Assembly (NCBI GenBank): GCA_016189845.1
Contig: JACPRT010000211.1
Location: forward strand, 1 to 13,965
Source of the DNA: Chloroflexota bacterium
GTDB taxonomy: Bacteria; Chloroflexota; Dehalococcoidia; Lucifugimonadales; Lucifugimonadaceae
Length of the DNA stretch: 13,965 nucleotides
Direction of reading: 5' to 3'
The position numbers were made by a program, and so were the translations under genes. The notes under the pieces were generated by a model that saw only the letters and a program-made list of their open reading frames with translations, was not told the DNA's origin and did not search any database. How positions within the stretch are numbered: position 1 is the first letter of the stretch; the number at the start of each line of letters is the position of its first letter. Positions 7,407-13,583 of the stretch are shown in pieces.

Positions 7407-9191
7407 CTGGACGACGCCTTGACCGGCCTTGCCACGGTCGTCGCCGCGGGGGTCGTTGCCGTCTGGCTCGGCTGGATGCTGCGGGTCCCGTCGATACTGC
7501 TGCTCCTTCTGTTCGGCTTTCTGGCCGGTCCCATTCTCGGTTTCATCGCCCCCGACGCGCTCTTCGGTGACGTCCTCTTCCCGCTCGTCTCGCTTGCGGT
7601 TGCCGTGGTGCTCTTCGAGGGGGGACTCAGCCTCCGGTTCTCCGATGTCCGCGGGCACGGCCGGGTCGTGACGCTGCTGGTCTCCGCGGGCGTGTCAATC
7701 ACGTGGCTGATCGCCTCGATCGCAAGCCACTGGTTCCTTGGCTTCGACTGGGCGATCTCGTTCCTCATGGGCGCGGTCGTCCTGGTCAGCGGACCGACGG
7801 TGGTCGGCCCGCTCCTGCGGCACATACGGCCGGCCCGTAGGGTGGCCTCGGTTCTCAACTGGGAGAGCATCGTCATCGATCCGATCGGGGTCGTCATCGC
7901 CGTCCTGGTCTTCCAGGGGGTTGTTACCGGCAGCGTCGCCGGGGCGACCCTGGGAGCAGCGGCGGACCTCCTGACGACTATCGCGGTCGGCGCGTTCGGG
8001 GGCGGGCTGACCGCGGCGCTACTCGTCCTGTTGATGCGGCGGTACTGGGTGCCCGACTACCTGCACGCGCCTGTCACGCTGGCGGCGGTCGTGACTGCGT
8101 ATGCCGTGTCCAACGTCGTGGAGTCGGAGTCGGGACTGCTCACCGTTGTCGTCATGGGGATCGCACTGGCCAACCAGAAGTTTGCGGAGGTCTCGCACAT
8201 CCGAGGCTTCAAGGAGGACCTTCGCGTCGTCTTGATAGGCGCGCTCTTCATCGTCCTCGCCGCCCGCATGGAACTCGACGACCTCCGGCAGGTCTGGGTG
8301 CCGGCAATCGGGCTGGTCGCCGTGCTCGTCCTGGTCGCTCGTCCCCTGGCGGTGGCCGTTTCGACCGCCCGTTCGGGACTCAGCTGGCGCGAGCGCGTAT
8401 TCGTCGGCTGGCTTGCGCCGCGGGGGATCGTCGCTGCGGCTGCCTCCGCAATCTTCAGCTTCGAGCTGGCGCATGCCGGTGTCGCGGGCGGCGATCGCCT
8501 GCTGGCGGCCACGTTCATGGTGATCGTCGGCACGGTCATCGTCTACGGGCTTACTGCGCCGCTCGTGGCCCGGGTGCTCGGACTGGCGGCGCCGCGCGAA
8601 GGGGGCGTGCTCATCCTCGGCGCTCACCGCCTTGCAAGGCAGATCGCTGCTCCCCTGAGCAGCAACGGCAGGAGGGTCGTTCTGGTAGATCTGAACTCGG
8701 TGAACGTGTCGATGGCGAGGCGCGCCGGATTCGAGGCCGTCCACGCGAACATCCTGTCCGACTACGCTCTCGACGAGGTCGAGCTGCACGGCATGACCGC
8801 GTTCCTGGCGCTGACCTCCAACGACGAGGCGAATACCCTCGCCGTCCAGCACTTCGTGGAGGCGTTCGGCTCCGACCGCGTGTACCAGCTACGGCCGTCG
8901 CCCGGAGGCGGGGACTCCTCGCGGCACGGGATAGCGCCGCGCCACCGGGGCCGCCTCTTGTTCTCGCCGGACCTCGACGGGAGGGGCGTTCAAGAGATGC
9001 TGGAGCAGGGCGCCGGAATCGAGACGGTCGTCGTACCGGAGGACGGGTCCGTGCGGGCCGGCGGCAGGAAGTGCTGGCCACTGTTCGTGCTTTCAAAGGA
9101 AGGGACCGTCCGGATAGTGATCGGCGACGACCCTCCGCCTGCTCGGGCCGGCGACCGCATGGTCATGTTAACGGCCCCGCTCGGCACGTAG
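7407..9191 (+). CDS. CPA1-type cation/proton antiporter with C-terminal RCK domain
   Basis: This inner-membrane protein of about 590 residues exchanges Na+ or K+ for H+. About twelve hydrophobic segments fill residues 1-390. CPA1 landmarks (numbered from TTG 7419) are FEGGLSL (66-72), SGPTVVGPLLRHIRP (124-138), WESIVIDPIG (148-157, with the transport Asp154) and APRGIVAA (333-340). A Rossmann-like RCK_N/TrkA-N domain follows (about 397-492: VLILGAHRLARQIA, VVLVDLN, LALTSNDEANTLAV), then a smaller RCK_C-like tail. The RCK domain suggests gating by nucleotide or cation. The glycine motif is GAHRLAR rather than GxGxxG. TTG 7419 is an alternative start. CTG 7407 is preferred because GGAGGA (7396-7401) sits 5 nt before it but 17 nt before the TTG. 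The gene lies 46 bp after the CoA-transferase stop. It resembles NhaP-type transporters, but the ion is not determined. Confidence 0.88.
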   Translation: MDDALTGLATVVAAGVVAVWLGWMLRVPSILLLLLFGFLAGPILGFIAPDALFGDVLFPLVSLAVAVVLFEGGLSLRFSDVRGHGRVVTLLVSAGVSITWLIASIASHWFLGFDWAISFLMGAVVLVSGPTVVGPLLRHIRPARRVASVLNWESIVIDPIGVVIAVLVFQGVVTGSVAGATLGAAADLLTTIAVGAFGGGLTAALLVLLMRRYWVPDYLHAPVTLAAVVTAYAVSNVVESESGLLTVVVMGIALANQKFAEVSHIRGFKEDLRVVLIGALFIVLAARMELDDLRQVWVPAIGLVAVLVLVARPLAVAVSTARSGLSWRERVFVGWLAPRGIVAAAASAIFSFELAHAGVAGGDRLLAATFMVIVGTVIVYGLTAPLVARVLGLAAPREGGVLILGAHRLARQIAAPLSSNGRRVVLVDLNSVNVSMARRAGFEAVHANILSDYALDEVELHGMTAFLALTSNDEANTLAVQHFVEAFGSDRVYQLRPSPGGGDSSRHGIAPRHRGRLLFSPDLDGRGVQEMLEQGAGIETVVVPEDGSVRAGGRKCWPLFVLSKEGTVRIVIGDDPPPARAGDRMVMLTAPLGT

Positions 9192-9197
9192 CGGGGC
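9174..9197. terminator. Hairpin between convergent antiporter and hydrolase genes
   Basis: CCCCGCT and AGCGGGG form a perfect 7-bp stem, extended by a G-C pair to 8 bp, around an 8-nt loop. It spans the antiporter stop codon (TAG, 9189-9191) and ends 12 bp before the convergent gene's stop. There is no U-tract on either strand, so a bidirectional terminator is plausible but not proven. Confidence 0.4.
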
Positions 9198-9208
9198 GCC
9201 GGGTTGTG

Positions 9209-10264
9209 TCACGAGAAAGTCAGGATGCGGGCCGGATTGTCGATCAGCATGCGGTCGACCTGTGCCTGCGACATCCCCCGGGCGAGCATCCACGGCACCA
9301 CGCGGGCAGGGATGTGGTCGAAGCCGTGGCCCCCGTACTCCCTCATCCGGTGTCGTGAGCAGATGTCGTGGGCAAGGACGATCTGGTCCAGGTGGCCGCC
9401 TGCGATGAGGCGCTCGATCTGCTCGATACGCTGGGCATCGCTGGGCATGTAGGTCTGAGGCGCGAACGGGTAGTGCGACGAGTCGTGCCCAAACAGGTCG
9501 TACTCCAGGTACACACCGGTCGATGCGAGCTCGTCGAGGACTTTCGGGTTGAAGATCGTGCGTTCGATGTGGCCCATGATGGTGCGCTTCAGATCGCCGC
9601 CGTTACTGGCGATGAAATTCACTATTTCAATCGGGGCCTGCTCGCCGCGGCCAGGGTGAATAAGCACCGGCGCGCCGGTCTCGCGCTGCGCCATGACGGC
9701 CGCCAGGACCGACTTCCGCTCGTCATCTGTCCACGGCCACGAGCAGCCGATCTCGCCGATGATGCCGCTGCGGATCCCGCTGCCATCGACCCCGTCCGTG
9801 ATGTCCTTCACGATCTCCGACGCGACGTCGAAGGCGTCACGCGCGCCGTAGCCGGCCGGGTGGGCAGCCTGCACGTAGTAGCCGGAGCCCATCACGATAT
9901 TGAGGCCGGACGCCCTGCTGATGTTTGCCAGCGCCCGTGGGTTGCGCTTCAGGCCGACGCTCGTGGCATCGACCACGGTGCGGCCGCCTGCGCGCGCGTA
10001 GTGGGAGACCTCGCGGATGGCCAGTTGCTCGTCCTCGTATCGCAGGTTCTCGAGGCTGCTCGCCCAGTTGAAGCGGACCCAGCCGAGGTTCTGCAACGTT
10101 ATGGGTTCGCGTGCCAGGGCATCTTCACCCGGCCCCTTCGGCTGCAGGAATACGACCCGGAAGTCGATCAGGAAGTGCTCGTGCGTGATCGTCAGGCCGA
10201 GGTCGGAGGGATCAACCGGTCCCAGGACGGTCTGGACTCTTCTAGCGAGCTTCCCGGTCGCCAT
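9209..10264 (-). CDS. Phosphotriesterase-family (amidohydrolase) metallohydrolase
   Basis: This 351-residue protein has the family's binuclear-metal (beta/alpha)8 barrel. Likely ligands are all visible: THEH (H28, H30), GEIGCS (E171, the bridging position), LIHPGRG (H203), MGHIERT (H232) and LAHDICSR (D300). The N-terminal VQTVLGPVDPSDLGLTITHEH and the C-terminal IDNPARILTF are signature regions. The bridging residue is glutamate rather than the carboxylated lysine of true phosphotriesterases and lactonases. This matches the phosphotriesterase-homology subgroup, whose members hydrolyse lactones or other esters, so organophosphate hydrolysis should not be assumed. ATG 10264 is chosen for GGAG six nt upstream and the family-typical distance to THEH. 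The open frame upstream is antisense to nadX. The gene is divergent from nadX by 106 bp. Confidence 0.88.
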   Translation of the reverse strand: MATGKLARRVQTVLGPVDPSDLGLTITHEHFLIDFRVVFLQPKGPGEDALAREPITLQNLGWVRFNWASSLENLRYEDEQLAIREVSHYARAGGRTVVDATSVGLKRNPRALANISRASGLNIVMGSGYYVQAAHPAGYGARDAFDVASEIVKDITDGVDGSGIRSGIIGEIGCSWPWTDDERKSVLAAVMAQRETGAPVLIHPGRGEQAPIEIVNFIASNGGDLKRTIMGHIERTIFNPKVLDELASTGVYLEYDLFGHDSSHYPFAPQTYMPSDAQRIEQIERLIAGGHLDQIVLAHDICSRHRMREYGGHGFDHIPARVVPWMLARGMSQAQVDRMLIDNPARILTFS

Positions 10265-10370
10265 GGGCTGCTCCGTCGCTACAACAGGGACTGCGTTCGT
10301 AGTAGTGTGGCCGCGTAACGGTCGGGGGACTCGACAGGATGCCGGCGCGGCAATGGCGGAGTCTATACCA
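10265..10370. promoter_or_regulatory. Divergent promoter region between hydrolase and nadX
   Basis: This 106-bp stretch lies between two outward-facing starts, so promoters for both genes should lie here. The centre (10297-10306) carries the sequence TTCGTAGTAG and is locally less GC-rich. I could not find a -35/-10 pair with correct spacing for either direction. Confidence 0.35.
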
Positions 10371-11195
10371 GTGGCGAAGACGACCGGGATCGGATTGATA
10401 GGCTGCGGGACCATCGGCGCAGCCCTGGCCATGGCGGTGGCGCGGGGCGAGGCCGGCCCCGCGAATGTCACGGGTCTGTACGACCTCGAGCAGGGCCGGG
10501 CAAACGATCTCGCCGCGAGGCTGAACGGCGCCGCGGTTCACGCAACGGTCGACCTTCTTCTGCGGGATGAGCAGGTCCAGACCGTGGTCGAAGCCGCGTC
10601 CCAGGCCGCCGCAGTGGCGCACGCGAGGGCGGTGCTGGCAGCGGGACGGTCGCTCCTGCTGATGAGTTCTGGCGCGCTGATCGACTCGGCCCTCTTCGGC
10701 GAGCTCGCGGGCCTGGCGCGAAAGCATGGCGTGTCGCTGGCCGTACCTTCAGGGGCGGTGGGCGGCCTGGACGCCATTCGCGCGGTTCGCAGCGAGCTTC
10801 GAGAAGTCAGGCTTACTTCGACGAAGCCTCCGGCGGCGCTGCGCGGCGCGCCGGGCTATGCGGCATGGGAGTCGAAGGAGATCCGCCACGCGACGGTCGT
10901 GTACGAAGGCGCCGCCAGGGACGCGGTCCGGCTGTTCCCGGCGAACGTCAACGTGGCTGCTGCGGTGAGCCTCGCAGGCCTGGGCCCGGACCGCACCATG
11001 ACACGCGTGGTGGCGGATCCGGCCGCCCCCGGCAACGTCCATGAGGTGTCGGCCAGCGGCGATTTCGGGCAGTTCACACTTCGATTCGTCAACCGGCCCA
11101 GCCCAGAAAACCCGAGAACGAGCCGGCTCGCGATCCTGTCTGCGGTCGAGGCGCTGCGCGGGCTGTGCGATGACGGGCCCCGCATCGGAAGCTGA
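10371..11195 (+). CDS. nadX: L-aspartate dehydrogenase (NadX family)
   Basis: This 274-residue cytosolic enzyme oxidises L-aspartate to iminoaspartate with NAD(P)+, the first step of de novo NAD synthesis in organisms that use NadX instead of NadB. The N-terminal Rossmann motif is GLIGCGTIG (residues 8-16). MSSGALID, SGAVGGLDAIRAV, FPANVNVAAAVSLAGLG, the NVHE segment with the likely catalytic histidine, and PENPRTSRLAILSAVEAL are hallmarks of the aspartate dehydrogenase (DUF108) family. The length is close to that of characterised members. GTG 10371 is preferred because GGAG lies 9 nt upstream. ATG 10353 is in frame and adds MAESIP. The partner genes nadA and nadC are not in the window. Some family members act in amino-acid catabolism, so the pathway is less certain than the family. 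Confidence 0.85.
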   Translation: MAKTTGIGLIGCGTIGAALAMAVARGEAGPANVTGLYDLEQGRANDLAARLNGAAVHATVDLLLRDEQVQTVVEAASQAAAVAHARAVLAAGRSLLLMSSGALIDSALFGELAGLARKHGVSLAVPSGAVGGLDAIRAVRSELREVRLTSTKPPAALRGAPGYAAWESKEIRHATVVYEGAARDAVRLFPANVNVAAAVSLAGLGPDRTMTRVVADPAAPGNVHEVSASGDFGQFTLRFVNRPSPENPRTSRLAILSAVEALRGLCDDGPRIGS

Positions 11196-11231
11196 GCGCT
11201 ATCGGGGGCGCGGCAAGCTGAAAGACGGGGA

Positions 11232-11260
11232 GTGACAGGCACCAACACAAACGCTATGCT
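11232..11260 (+). promoter_or_regulatory. Sigma70-like promoter for the RRM gene
   Basis: GTGACA (11232-11237, 5 of 6 matches to TTGACA) and TATGCT (11255-11260, 4 of 6 matches to TATAAT) are separated by exactly 17 bp. A start of transcription is expected near 11267. This would give a leader of about 230 nt before TTG 11497. Confidence 0.55.
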
Positions 11261-11285
11261 ACGCACTCGCGCCTCGCAAACGGGG

Positions 11286-11322
11286 TGCGATGAACGGACG
11301 GCATTCGGATTTGTCCATCGCA
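11286..11322 (+). repeat. Leader hairpin 1, with a competing fold
   Basis: TGCGAT (11286-11291) pairs with ATCGCA (11317-11322), and GGAC (11296-11299) pairs with GTCC (11313-11316), leaving a 4-nt bulge. An alternative hairpin, ATTTG (11309-11313) with CAAAT (11321-11325), uses overlapping bases, so the two folds exclude each other. Confidence 0.4.
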
Positions 11323-11346
11323 AATCTGGCCTCCGTGGGAGGTTAG
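11290..11346 (+). CDS. Possible 18-codon leader peptide upstream of the RRM gene
   Basis: ATG 11290 opens a frame of 18 codons (MNGRHSDLSIANLASVGG) that ends at TAG 11344-11346. A GGGG run lies 4 nt before the ATG, and the predicted transcription start is about 23 nt upstream. The frame covers the first two hairpins almost exactly. No homology is claimed. An ORF this short can occur by chance. Confidence 0.2.
   Translation: MNGRHSDLSIANLASVGG
11327..11345 (+). repeat. Leader hairpin 2
   Basis: TGGCCTCC (11327-11334) and GGAGGTTA (11338-11345) can pair over 8 bp, with two G-U wobbles, around a GTG loop. The 3' arm contains a GGAGG anti-16S-like sequence that would be hidden in this stem. Confidence 0.4.
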
Positions 11347-11352
11347 GCCGAC

Positions 11353-11389
11353 GCCGCGTGCGCGGCGCGGACCCGCCGAGGGCGCGGGT
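11353..11389 (+). repeat. Leader hairpins 3 and 4
   Basis: GCCGC (11353-11357) pairs with GCGGC (11362-11366) around a 4-nt loop. ACCCGC (11371-11376) pairs with GCGGGT (11384-11389) around a 7-nt loop. Both are perfect GC-rich stems only 4 nt apart. Confidence 0.4.
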
Positions 11390-11406
11390 GTGAGTGGAGC
11401 GGACTT

Positions 11407-11424
11407 GGGGCGATACGACGCCCC
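11407..11424 (+). repeat. Leader hairpin 5
   Basis: GGGGCG (11407-11412) pairs perfectly with CGCCCC (11419-11424) around the 6-nt loop ATACGA. Confidence 0.4.
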
Positions 11425-11437
11425 GGCCTTGCGCTGG

Positions 11438-11491
11438 ATGCCGGACGATGGTGAACCGGCTCTCCCCGCGCAGTCCAGTCCGGCATAGGAG
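11438..11491 (+). promoter_or_regulatory. Nine-bp inverted repeat abutting the RRM Shine-Dalgarno
   Basis: ATGCCGGAC (11438-11446) and GTCCGGCAT (11478-11486) are perfect reverse complements with a 31-nt loop. The Shine-Dalgarno AGGAG (11487-11491) begins at the very next base, and TTG 11497 follows 5 nt later. Formation or melting of this stem could alter ribosome access. Confidence 0.5.
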
Positions 11492-11496
11492 TTCCT

Positions 11497-11805
11497 TTGG
11501 CAAAGAATCTGTTTGTGGGCAATCTCGCGTTCAGCGTCACCGACGACGAGCTGCGAAGCATCTTCGAAAAGGCTGGTCAGGTCGTCTCGGCCAAGGTGAT
11601 CATGGATCGAGAGAGCGGCCGTTCGCGAGGCTTCGGCTTCGTGGAAATGGCCGACGAGAACGGGGCGCGAGAAGCCATCTCACGGCTGAACAACACCATG
11701 GCTGGCGGACGCCAGATCACGGTCAGCGAGGCACAGCCTCGCCCACCGCGCCGAGAGGGTGGGATGGGCGGCGGAGGCGGGCGTCCGGACAGAGAGCGCC
11801 GCTAA
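11497..11805 (+). CDS. RRM-domain RNA-binding protein with Gly/Arg tail
   Basis: This 102-residue cytosolic protein has one RNA recognition motif. RNP2 is LFVGNL at residues 5-10, and RNP1 is RGFGFVEM at residues 44-51, with the RNA-stacking aromatics in place. The fold is complete (about residues 4-78), ending ITVSEAQPR. The tail (about 81-102) is rich in Arg and Gly (RREGGMGGGGG). The size and plan match the small cold-inducible Rbp proteins of cyanobacteria and other bacteria, thought to act as RNA chaperones. The start TTG 11497 follows a good AGGAG with 5-nt spacing. A long structured leader precedes the gene, and a strong hairpin lies about 50 bp after its stop. Confidence 0.9.
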   Translation: MAKNLFVGNLAFSVTDDELRSIFEKAGQVVSAKVIMDRESGRSRGFGFVEMADENGAREAISRLNNTMAGGRQITVSEAQPRPPRREGGMGGGGGRPDRERR

Positions 11806-11812
11806 ACGCCCG

Positions 11813-11828
11813 GCGGGTCTCAACCCGC
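11813..11828 (+). terminator. Small stem after the RRM gene
   Basis: GCGGGT (11813-11818) and ACCCGC (11823-11828) form a perfect 6-bp stem with a CTCA tetraloop 7 bp after the RRM stop. There is no U-tract. It may aid termination together with the longer hairpin downstream. Confidence 0.3.
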
Positions 11829-11856
11829 GGTCCGATTCTCCAGACGAAGTAAGTCA

Positions 11857-11894
11857 CAAGACGGGTAGGCCACATCGTTGGCCTGCCCGTCTTG
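11857..11894. terminator. Sixteen-bp hairpin between convergent RRM and receiver-SDR genes
   Basis: The arms 11857-11872 and 11879-11894 pair over 16 bp with one T-G wobble around a 6-nt loop (CATCGT). Outer ends are CAAGACGGG and CCCGTCTTG. It lies between two convergent genes, so a bidirectional terminator is likely. The plus-strand tail is GC-rich, and the minus-strand tail (TGACTTACTTC) is more T-rich. Confidence 0.6.
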
Positions 11895-11939
11895 CGCGCC
11901 TGAGCCCGGAAGCCGGGCCGGGTCGGGCAGAGGCCTCGG

Positions 11940-13286
11940 CTAGGCCTCCCGCCAGGACCGTTCCGGACGCCAGCCCAGGACGCGCTCGGCGTGCCCGGTG
12001 TCGATTGCGGCCGAGAATCCCGCGAGCGGTTTTCGAATCGGCACGCCCGGGTACGCCCGGCGGATCGCTTCTTCGGTAGGTATGGTGAGGGTGGTGTCGG
12101 CGGCGTTCAGGAAGAACGCCTTGTGGCCTTCCCAGTCCCGCTCGATTGCCAGACGGCAGGCACGGGCGGCGTCCCAGCGGTCCAGCCAGCCCCAGAATTG
12201 CATGGCGGGCCGGCCGAACGGGTCCGAATTGGGGCTTGCATGGTGGGCCCGTTGCCGGGCGTGGTCCCACAGACCGTGGAACCGCATGCTCGCGATCTGC
12301 ACCTTGCGCCTGCGGCAAAAGCCCTTTGCGAGCTCTTCGCCCAGCCACTTGCTCTGACTGTACGCATCCTCCGCCCGGGTCGGATGGTCCTCGTCGATCG
12401 GGAAGTAGAGCGGTGGTACCGCTGCCTGTGAGAAGACCGCGCCGATCGCGTTGATCGACGAAGCCATCACGAGCTTCGGTATTCCGTGGACGTGGGCCGC
12501 CTCCAGGACGTTCCAGTCCGCCTGCAGATTGGTGGCGAAGACCCGGTACTCGGGGTCGTCCAGCGGGTTGGCGATCGCGGCGAGGTGGATGACGGCGTCG
12601 GCCCCGGCCAGGGCGGCCACGACGTCGCCGAAGTTGGTGACGTCGATACGTATCGACCTGACGTCCCCGGTGGCGCCGGCGGCACGATCGGCGTTGACGA
12701 CGCGGTAACCGTGTTGCAGCAGCTCGGGGATGACATACTGGCCGAGCCGGCCGCTTCCTCCTGTCACGACGATCTTCATCGTGCGGGTCTGGCGGCTCAT
12801 CGGGCCAGCCGCTGCATCCTTCGCCAGCGTGGCGGCCTGATCGATCCCGAGCGCTTCGAGCACTCGGCGGTGGTTAAATTCCGACTTGTCGATCTTGGCC
12901 CGGGCGCCGATGGTCGCGGGGTCCAGGTCGGCAAATGACGACACGATTATCACAGCGGTATTCGGATGGGCCTCGAGGATTCTGCGCGTGGCCTCGACAC
13001 CGTCCATCACGGGCATGCGGACGTCCATGAGTACCACGTCGGGGCGCTCGCGAGTGGCCAGGCTCACCGCCTCGGCGCCGTCGCCGGCGTCCTGCAACAC
13101 CGAAAAGCGCGCGTCCCGTCCGAGCTCCCGGCGGGCCAGGAGCCTGAATGCCGCGTCGTCGTCGGCGATGAGCACGCGGATCTGGCTCATCGCCCGGCCA
13201 ACGTCGGTGGCGCCGTCGTCGGCACGACCCCTGGGCTCGCGCACAAGCATTTGACCAGTGTCGCCATCGATTGATCGAACTATCAT
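11940..13286 (-). CDS. Receiver domain fused to NAD(P)-binding SDR/epimerase domain
   Basis: One uninterrupted frame of 448 codons from ATG 13286 holds two modules. Residues about 33-150 are a CheY-like receiver: acidic triad D42-D44, phosphoacceptor D88 in VVLMDVRMP, S116 and K134 (IDKSE). Residues about 170-448 are an extended SDR: MKIVVTGGSGRLG (glycine motif 176-182), SSINAIG, and the catalytic YSQSK with Y309 and K313, resembling nucleotide-sugar epimerases and uronate dehydrogenases. The linker is about 20 residues. ATG 13286 has AGGGG 5 nt upstream; ATG 13190 (MSQIRVLIADDD) would begin directly at the receiver and has a weak ribosome site. An internal ATG at 12779 would start the SDR alone, but no Shine-Dalgarno precedes it. 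The substrate and the cognate kinase are unknown. It may be a true fusion or two ancestral genes joined by loss of a stop. Confidence 0.8.
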   Translation of the reverse strand: MIVRSIDGDTGQMLVREPRGRADDGATDVGRAMSQIRVLIADDDAAFRLLARRELGRDARFSVLQDAGDGAEAVSLATRERPDVVLMDVRMPVMDGVEATRRILEAHPNTAVIIVSSFADLDPATIGARAKIDKSEFNHRRVLEALGIDQAATLAKDAAAGPMSRQTRTMKIVVTGGSGRLGQYVIPELLQHGYRVVNADRAAGATGDVRSIRIDVTNFGDVVAALAGADAVIHLAAIANPLDDPEYRVFATNLQADWNVLEAAHVHGIPKLVMASSINAIGAVFSQAAVPPLYFPIDEDHPTRAEDAYSQSKWLGEELAKGFCRRRKVQIASMRFHGLWDHARQRAHHASPNSDPFGRPAMQFWGWLDRWDAARACRLAIERDWEGHKAFFLNAADTTLTIPTEEAIRRAYPGVPIRKPLAGFSAAIDTGHAERVLGWRPERSWREA

Positions 13287-13492
13287 CGGAGCCCCTACGG
13301 GCCCGTCGTTGGTGCTCCCTGCCATGCCGCACGGCATCTTACCCCAGCTTGCCCGGCGTAGCCACGCACTCCTCGCTGGCGCGCCCACCCGCACCGCTGC
13401 GCCCCGATTCCCCGGCCGGAGTATTTCCCTCGTCGTTCATCCGGTCCAGGGGAGTCCCGCACCAGGCGACGCGCCGGGTACCGGGCAGCCCG

Positions 13493-13518
13493 AATCTACG
13501 CTACATTTGTAGTACATC
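13493..13518. promoter_or_regulatory. AT-rich islet with CTACA-TT-TGTAG palindrome, candidate operator/promoter
   Basis: This locally AT-rich block stands in otherwise GC-rich DNA. The 12-bp element has 5-bp perfect arms (13501-13505 and 13508-13512). It lies about 80 bp before the sucA start. It could be a regulator site or contain -10 elements; neither is proven. Confidence 0.3.
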
Positions 13519-13583
13519 TTCGACCGCTGGACGGCTCGCAAACGGGCGAGTGCAAGCCGTGACCCACCGCTCCCACCCGGGAA

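Larger units (their letters stand above)
11196..11496 (+). other. Long gene-free leader of the RRM gene
   Basis: These 301 bp hold a promoter candidate (11232-11260), a possible 18-codon leader peptide (11290-11346), and successive inverted repeats at 11286-11322, 11327-11345, 11353-11366, 11371-11389, 11407-11424 and 11438-11486. The repeats tile most of the transcribed leader up to the Shine-Dalgarno. I do not recognise a known riboswitch or small RNA consensus. The layout suggests a structured 5' leader that controls translation of the RRM protein. Confidence 0.5.

Noticed and set aside
8019..8852. A 277-codon minus-strand frame rich in Asp, Arg, Glu and His
   Set aside because: It is the shadow of the antiporter's membrane-helix codons read in reverse and has no recognisable motif.
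10017..10370. Upstream extension of the nadX frame
   Set aside because: It is antisense to the phosphotriesterase-family gene. The Rossmann motif of NadX lies close to the GTG at 10371, as usual in the family.
10265..10471. Upstream extension of the hydrolase frame on the minus strand
   Set aside because: It overlaps nadX on the opposite strand and has no family sequence. ATG 10264 has a good Shine-Dalgarno.
11196..11496. A known small RNA, tRNA or riboswitch in the RRM leader
   Set aside because: I looked for signal recognition particle, 6S, tmRNA and tRNA arm signatures and found none, so it is reported only as an unassigned structured leader.
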